Shown: piece after piece, positions 58,340 to 64,000 of the stretch
How positions within the stretch are numbered: position 1 is the stretch's first letter
Layout of the letters: each line of letters starts with the position of its first letter
Assembly: GCF_050947875.1 (NCBI RefSeq)
Contig: NC_134570.1
Location: forward strand, 107,082,622-107,146,621
DNA from: Dermacentor variabilis
Lineage: Eukaryota; Arthropoda; Arachnida; Ixodida; Ixodidae
Direction of reading: 5' to 3'
DNA: 64,000 nucleotides
Position numbers and translations under genes: made by a program
The notes under the pieces: generated by a model
The model's database searches: none
What the model saw: the letters and a program-made list of their open reading frames with translations, nothing else
Told to the model about the DNA's origin: nothing

Positions 58340-60540
58340 CTTGTTCTCGAGCTTCCTTGTCAGTCTCCAAGTCTCTGCCCCATTTGTCAGCACCGGTAAA
58401 ATGCACTGATTGTACACCTTCCTTTTCAATGATAATGACAAGCTTCCAGTAAGGAACTGACAAGGTTTGCCGTATGTGATCCAACCAATTTTATTCTTCT
58501 GTAAATTTCCTTCTTATGATTAGGGTTCCCTGTGAGTAATTAACCTAGGTATAACGTACTTGTTCACAGACTCTAGAGATTGACTGGCGATCCCGAACTC
58601 TTGTTCCCTTGTCCGCCTATTGATCATTATCTTTGTCTTCTGCATATTAATCTTCAACCCCACTCTTATACTCTCTCTGTTAAGGTCCTCAATCATTTGT
58701 TGTAACTCGTCCCCAGTGTTGCTGAACTGGACAATATCATCTGCAAAGGGAAGGTTGCTGAGATATTCGCCGTTGATCCTTACTCCTAAGCCTTCCCAGT
58801 TTAATAGCTTGAATACTTCTCCCAGGCACGCAGTGAACAGCATTGGAGAGATTGTGTCTCCTTGTCTGACCCATTTCTTTATCGGTATCTTCCTATTTTT
58901 CTTGTGGTGAATTAATCTACCTGCGGAAGCTTTGTAGAAAGTTTCCAAGATATTTACGTAGGCATCCTGTACTCTTTGATTCCGTAATGCCTGTATGACT
59001 GCTGTTATCGCGACTAAATGAAATGCCTTTTCATTATCTATGAAAGCCAAATAGAGAGGCTGATTGAAGTCTGCGGATTTCTCGATTACCTGATTAATGG
59101 CATGGATGGGATCCACAGTAGAGCCTCCCTTCCTGAAGCCAGCCTGTTCCTTTGGTTGACTAAAGTCCAGTATTGCCCCGATTCTATTCGAGATTATTTT
59201 GGTGAATATTTTATATAATACTGGGAGTAAGCTAATGGGCGTATATTTTTTCAATTCTTTAACGTCTCCCTTTTTGTGGATTAGTATAATGTTTGCATTC
59301 TTCCAGTTTTCTGGTACCTTAGCAGTCGACAGATAGTTCCTATAAGGAGCCGCCACTTTTCCAAGCATTATATCTCCTCTTTCTTTGATTAAAATCTGCT
59401 GTTATTTCAGCTTTTCCTGCCGATTTCCCCGTTTCGTGTTTGCAAGGCCCTTCTTACCTCAGCGCCAGTTGTAGGAGGATTTTCTTCAACCAGTTTATTA
59501 CTGATTCGAATGGACGTATCGTGGCTCTTCTGGGTACTGTACAGGTCGGTATAGAATTCTTCCGCTGCTTCGAGGTTGCTATACCTTCGCGGTTGCTGAT
59601 GATATTACCCTGCTTGTCTTTCAGTGCATACATATTTGTTTGACCCATGCCAAGTTTCCTTCTCAGTGATTTCAGGCTGCGTCCATTTTTACGGCTTCTT
59701 CAGTCTTTCTCACGTTATAGTTTCGAATATCACTTATTTTCGCCTTGTTGATCAGTTTTGACAGTTCCGCGTATTCTATCTTATGTCTTGAGTTGGACAA
59801 TTTTATTCTTTGTCGTTTCTTTATTAGGTCATATGTTAGTTGGGAGAGCATGCCTACTGGTTGCCTTGGTGCCTTGCCTCCCACTTCAACTGCTGCCTCT
59901 GAAACTAGTCTAGTTACGGTTTCACCATTACCTCTATGTCATCGTCATCTCTCTGTTCTAAGGCTGCATATTTGTTGGCAAGTGCCAGCCTGAATTTGTC
60001 TGCTTTTACCCTTACGGCCTCTAGGCTGACTTGTTTCTTCTTGACCAATTTACTCTTTCTGTCTTCAAATTTAGGTAAACCCTAGCCCTCACTAATCTAT
60101 GATCACTGAACTTTACCCTACCTATCACTTCTGCATCCTGCACTATGCTGGGATCGGCAGAAAAATATGATATTTATTTCTTTTCTTTTTTTCACCAGTA
60201 TAGGGCTTTTCCAGGTCCGCTTTTGGTTGCCACACTTCCTGAAAAAAGGTATTCATTATTCGAAGCTTATTTCTCTCTGCGAATTCTATCAACATCTCTC
60301 CTTTAGCATTCCTAGAATCGACGCCGTAGTTGCCAATTGCTTGTTCCCCAGCCTGCTTTTCCCCCACTTTTGCATTGAAGTCGCCCATTACTATAGTATA
60401 CTGAGTTCGCACTTTTCTCATCGCTAATTCAACATCTTCATAAAACTTATGTACTTCATCATCATCGTGACTGGATGCTGGAGTGTAGGCTTGAACTATA
60501 TTTAATCTATACCTATTATTAAGTTTGATTACGACTCAGA
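58340..60540 (-). pseudogene. RTE-like LINE copy R2, endonuclease-RT body
   Basis: On the minus strand, from 60540 down: IVQAYTPASSHDDDEVH, then the endonuclease motif IVMGDFNAKVG (about 60350), a decayed linker (59454-60140, several frames), and an open RT segment of 282 aa (58520-59368) with NIILIHKKGDVKELKKYTP, LYLAFIDNEKAF, RQGDTISPMLF and LPFADDIVQF. It continues as SLESVNKYV towards 58340, where the TTAA insertion splits it. The endonuclease Asp is kept, but stops and frameshifts between endonuclease and RT disable the copy. It is 5'-truncated near 60540. Confidence 0.85.
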
Positions 60541-62169
60541 AGGTTTGATTACGGGTATTCTTCGTGGGTTCTTCCCCTTTTCTTTTTGATTTCTTTTTTA
60601 ACAAAGGTATGGCATTAGGCACGTAACCAGGAAGAGGGGAGGGGCGAGGGCCCCCACCCCCCGAAATTTAGTGGGATACCATTCCCCCCCCCCCCCCCGT
60701 TCATGCCACCACTCCTCACACACATTCCTAAAGCGCCGCCAAATCAATCTTGAGGCTTGACAGCTATCAGGTGGTCAACATTATGCTGCCTTTTTCACTC
60801 CTTTTGGATGGCGTTAGCTATCGGCATCTCCTGGAGTGTGAAGGCCAGTTTTCTCATCGATTCGGTGCCCGAGCGATTAACTAGAGATGCTTTAAGTTGT
60901 CACCATCTATTCAACGGTCACGCGCACCGCTGTTGCTTCGTTAGTTCAACCTTCTTTGTTTAGACTGATCCAGGGACCAGGAAAGGGATTCGGTTCATAG
61001 TCAGCTCGTCTGTATGCTCGTGGAACGAGCTGCGGCCGGAGAAACCGCCAGTTGCGTTTACCTTTTCCTTCGTTATTTCTTCGTGTGACGGGTAGCCGCG
61101 ACGCTGACAGATCACTGGAACCTCATACCCGCGATGGTTAGATAAGGTGGAAACTAAAATAATACGAAACAGCTTCCATGAGCAAGCCCTTGACCAACCG
61201 CGCAAAAAGAATGTCGAATGAAGTTCCGAACCACGCATACCGTGCAACTCATCTACCGCCAAAGTTGCTCTTACCTTGTCTTCCATTCTTTACAAAGTTA
61301 TTCCTCTAAATTTTAAGAATGGCAGCCCACAATCAAATGTAAAGAAAGAAAAACGCCGACAGCGCTTATCTTTTATGTTAGTCCTTCCTAGACTGAAGTA
61401 TTAAAAGTGCGAAACAATAAAAGAAGATCGACCCACGCCAGAGGCCGCGTTTCTACCAGGAAGCTTGCCTTCGTGCATAGCGTTCGCCACCAGCGTTTCC
61501 CAGTAAACATTACGGTTACATAAGCTGCAGTTGCCGGGAAGCATGAAGAACGGTCAGGGAGGGGTCTTTGAATGCTATCGCGTTCCACTCTTAAGAGGAA
61601 GCTTTAGCTTGGGTGCTCCTATCTAAATACATGTAAAAAGAGAATTCGTTTTTCTCGGCAACCACTGCACCAATTTTGACGAGGTTTGTTGCATTTAAAA
61701 GAAAAACTTAAAGTCTAGTGACTGTTGGTTTCGAATTTCTGAGTTAGGGCGTCAATTCTTTATTAAAAACTGGCGAAAATCTGAAATTTCCAAAAAACAA
61801 AACTGCCAAGTTTAAGTTTATAGCTGAGACGAGCGTACAACGAACGTTCTACGCCGCAGGTCGCATTTCAGTGCCATCGATAATTAGAGCAACAGCCGAT
61901 TCCGTGCATCGCATGGGAGACTGCGTGACGCTTATTTGAAGGCGATGTCACCTGCTTTTTAATACGCAGACCTTTCTTCAAAGCGTTTAATCACAATGAG
62001 CGCTTCGCAGCTTCGCCGTGTTCGCCATTCGTCATGTTCTATGCCAGTGCCTGCAGTCGGATGAAAGAATTTTACATCTACGCGACTTAACATCGCATCA
62101 GAAGGCCGTGCAAGCGCTACTGCGCTTCTTGAGATCGAGCGCCCTGTGTGAACGCCTGTGACTGGAACG
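60541..62169. other. unassigned, probably repetitive sequence
   Basis: A C-run lies at 60683-60700. Minus-strand ORFs of 108 aa (60960-61286) and 66 aa (61388-61588) have no domain I can name. The stretch at about 61640-61830 (TTCTCGGCAACCACTGCACC onward) has the look of a dispersed repeat, but I have no second copy in the window to prove it. Confidence 0.35.
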
Positions 62170-62345
62170 CCTCTTTCTGTTACCTGTTCTCTTTTTTACT
62201 TCCTTTTTTTTACTTTTTTCTTTCTCCTCTCGCTTTTTGTAGTTTGTATAAACCCTATATGACCAACCCCAGGGAAGGGTAGAAAACCGGAAACTCGCCC
62301 CTGGTTAACCTCTCTGCATTTCCTTTCTCTCTCTCTCTCTCTCCA
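62170..62345 (-). repeat. dispersed short repeat (GGGAGGTTAACCAG family), copy e
   Basis: CCAGGGAAGGGTAGAAAACC, then CCCCTGGTTAACCTCTCTGC and (CT)n: the inverse orientation, as at 23495. Confidence 0.6.
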
Positions 62346-62487
62346 CAGCTTCGCTCCGCACTCTCTGGCTTAGCTTTCCGCATCATTTCTTTTTTCTTTT
62401 CTTAAGGGGGGCATCCCGTCTCAGCAGTAACAACAACCCAATGTTTATTGTATCTTCTGGACTGTAAACGAGGCGACCAAGTTTAAC

Positions 62488-62712
62488 CGACCCGCCGTGG
62501 TTGCTTAGTGGCTATACAGTGTTGGGCTACTACGCACGAGGTCGCAGGATCAAATCTTGGCCACGGCGGCCGCATTTCGCTGGGGACGAAATGCAAAGGC
62601 ACCCGTGTACATAGATTTAGGTGCACCTGAAGCACCCCAGGTGGCCCAACTTTTCGAAGTCCACCACTACGACGTGCCTCATAATCAGATCGTGGTTTTG
62701 ATTTTGCCACTA
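62488..62712 (+). repeat. Ruka-like tRNA-derived SINE
   Basis: Head GACCCGCCGTGGTTGCTTAG with A box (GCTTAGTGGCTA) and B box (GGTCGCAGGATCAAATC), then GGCCACGGCGGCCGCATTTC and CCCCAGGTGGCCCAACTTTT, ending near CATAATCAGATCGTGGTTTT. It carries diverged positions. The 3' tail is short and no target duplication is evident. Confidence 0.85.
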
Positions 62713-63589
62713 GAATTAATTATTTTCTTCCTTGCGTCACGATGGGGAGAGTGTCAGTTTGTCCCATTTTCGCTTCGTGGCAATTAAGGCTTTGGGACAC
62801 TGCGTTAAACTGCATCCCCGCCTTCGGGGACGGCTCTCATTCCCTAGACCTTTCCGCGTAGATGAACACTATAAAAATTCTCCGAGACATTGTACCGCCT
62901 TCGGCTTCGGCCTGGGTTGTGTACCATTTCCTTCTGGAGTAAAAAAATTCGCCGACGATTACGACATCCCCTAAAGGCGAAATCTATATGCATTTTCATC
63001 TTGCGATATATTGGCTGGCGTGGACAATCTGTCTCGTGTGGCCGTTTGCAAACGGAGCGGACTGGGGGGCGATGCATTGCTAATCGAGAGATCGCGGCAG
63101 GCAGCGGGTGGCGCGTCGGCGCGATTAACAGCAGCCGCCGCAGACGGACCTCCGCTCATGCAGCGCTTTTTTTTTCTTCCATATATGGTATGGGTCGACG
63201 CGCTCTCCGCATCCCCATCGGTGAACAGACGACGGCGCACTGCTCTGGCATCATCTCGTAGCGGTCGTCGGCGCAGAGCCCGTCTTGCTCGGCACTACGC
63301 TTTTCTTCTCAAGCTCTCGCCATACCCTCCTCCTCCGCTTTCCTCCGTGCGCTCTCTTCGCTATCGCCGTCTTTCATGCCCCGCTGCGCTCCGCGTTCGC
63401 TCATTCATCCTTCGCTGTGCGCCTTCGCTCGGTTGCGCCAACGCCGACAGTTAATGCAGGAACGGTCGCTAAGAGTTGCGCTCTAAGATTATGTACAAGA
63501 AACGGAGACGTGTGTCTCCCTTCTTGAGCTGCTTCGCCGATCGCACGTGTGTCGGTAAGTTCCCGTTATCTTTCAGTTGAAATTATATT
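62713..63589. other. unassigned GC-rich sequence, no gene seen
   Basis: A 147-aa ORF (63011-63454) and its overlapping frames are Arg/Ser-rich with no domain; they look like GC-rich non-coding DNA. Confidence 0.4.
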
Positions 63590-64000
63590 TATCTTTGCAC
63601 CTCGCACCCAAGGCTGAGTCGAGTGGAGGCGGTACTACTGAGACAGCTCCAGACCGGATCGCTAACGAGCCCGGGACTGATGCATCGCATGTACCCAGAG
63701 ACATATCCGACTGATAAGTGCAGAGTCTGTCGGAGGGAGACGACAGATTACGCGCACATTTTGTGGGACTGCGTTAAAAATCCAGAAGAAACAAAATCAA
63801 GAACGATATCCCACCACGGTTCGAGGCAGCCGCGAAGAGCTACGACCAAGACGAACAGCTCTGGGCCATCCAGCAGGTCCTCGGGGCGCTCGAAAGACGG
63901 GGACCCAGCGAGCCGGCAACGTCGAGCGCAGACACGCGCCGTGTAACGGCGACTTCGTAGATGACGTAGGCTCTCGTCGGGGCGCGCGAGCGCCCAACTG
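63590..64000 (+). pseudogene. C-terminal end of a LINE ORF2 (fourth type), runs off the window
   Basis: LLRQLQTGSLTSPGLMHRMY and CRVCRRETTDYAHILWDC (C-x2-C-x~7-H-x4-C) are the typical C-terminal zinc segment of LINE RT proteins. After a frameshift near 63800 the sequence continues RFEAAAKSYDQDEQLWAIQQ, which ends at a stop near 63957. The upstream RT is absent, so this is a 5'-truncated copy of a type different from the others here. Confidence 0.72.

Noticed and set aside
60960..61286. 108-aa minus-strand ORF as a host gene
   Set aside because: No domain recognised, neighbours are repeats, and no second exon or promoter can be supported.
62488..62560. functional tRNA gene
   Set aside because: A and B boxes are present, but no complete cloverleaf follows; it is the head of a SINE. 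The same applies to the heads at 13249-13488 and 455-690.

Overview
The window looks like nuclear DNA of an ixodid (hard) tick, probably a metastriate species. This rests on Ruka-like tRNA-derived SINEs, RTE-, I- and CR1-type LINEs, a Ty3/Gypsy family whose gag starts with a SAP-like domain, and very dense dinucleotide and trinucleotide microsatellites. I recognise no host protein-coding gene, rRNA or tRNA gene. Every long ORF that can be explained belongs to a transposable element.

Layout. 1-13 kb: unassigned intergenic DNA with simple repeats, SINE pieces, a MITE with partial repeat (7.56-8.16 kb) and a hAT-type MITE with a perfect 8-bp target duplication (8263-8452). 13.2-16.75 kb: a Ruka SINE with a 13-bp target duplication, then two head-to-tail CR1-like LINE 3' ends; the younger sits directly behind the (ATT)n tail of the older. 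16.9-24.9 kb: foldback repeats, long (GT)n and (GTA)n arrays and copies of a short dispersed repeat.

24.9-38.7 kb: the centrepiece. A Ty3/Gypsy element (element 1, + strand, 757-bp LTRs, TSD ACGT) is interrupted in gag by a complete, nearly identical element in the opposite orientation (element 2, 26508-33445, 787-bp LTRs, TSD CCGG). Element 2 has an uninterrupted 1507-aa gag-pol. In both, integrase precedes reverse transcriptase, a Ty1/copia-like order in a Ty3/Gypsy-type polyprotein, as in Gmr1-like elements.

38.7-50 kb: a foldback element, (TA)n and (CA)n arrays, and a three-layer nest: an RTE-like LINE (+) holds a near full-length I-type LINE (+), whose ORF2 is broken by a solo LTR related to the Gypsy family (TSD CGTG). 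51.5-60.5 kb: LINE tails, then a second RTE-like LINE (-) split at a TTAA by a 5.6-kb DNA transposon with a broken THAP-domain gene (Kolobok-like). That transposon carries another terminal-inverted-repeat element, which contains a hairpin MITE. 60.5-64 kb: unassigned sequence, one more Ruka SINE and the 3' end of another LINE running off the window.

The genes do not form a host pathway. Element 2 is the only locus that looks coding-competent for retrotransposition. The others are truncated, nested or disabled and record a sequence of insertions. Boundaries and TSDs were read by eye; family names come from recognised motifs, not from a search.
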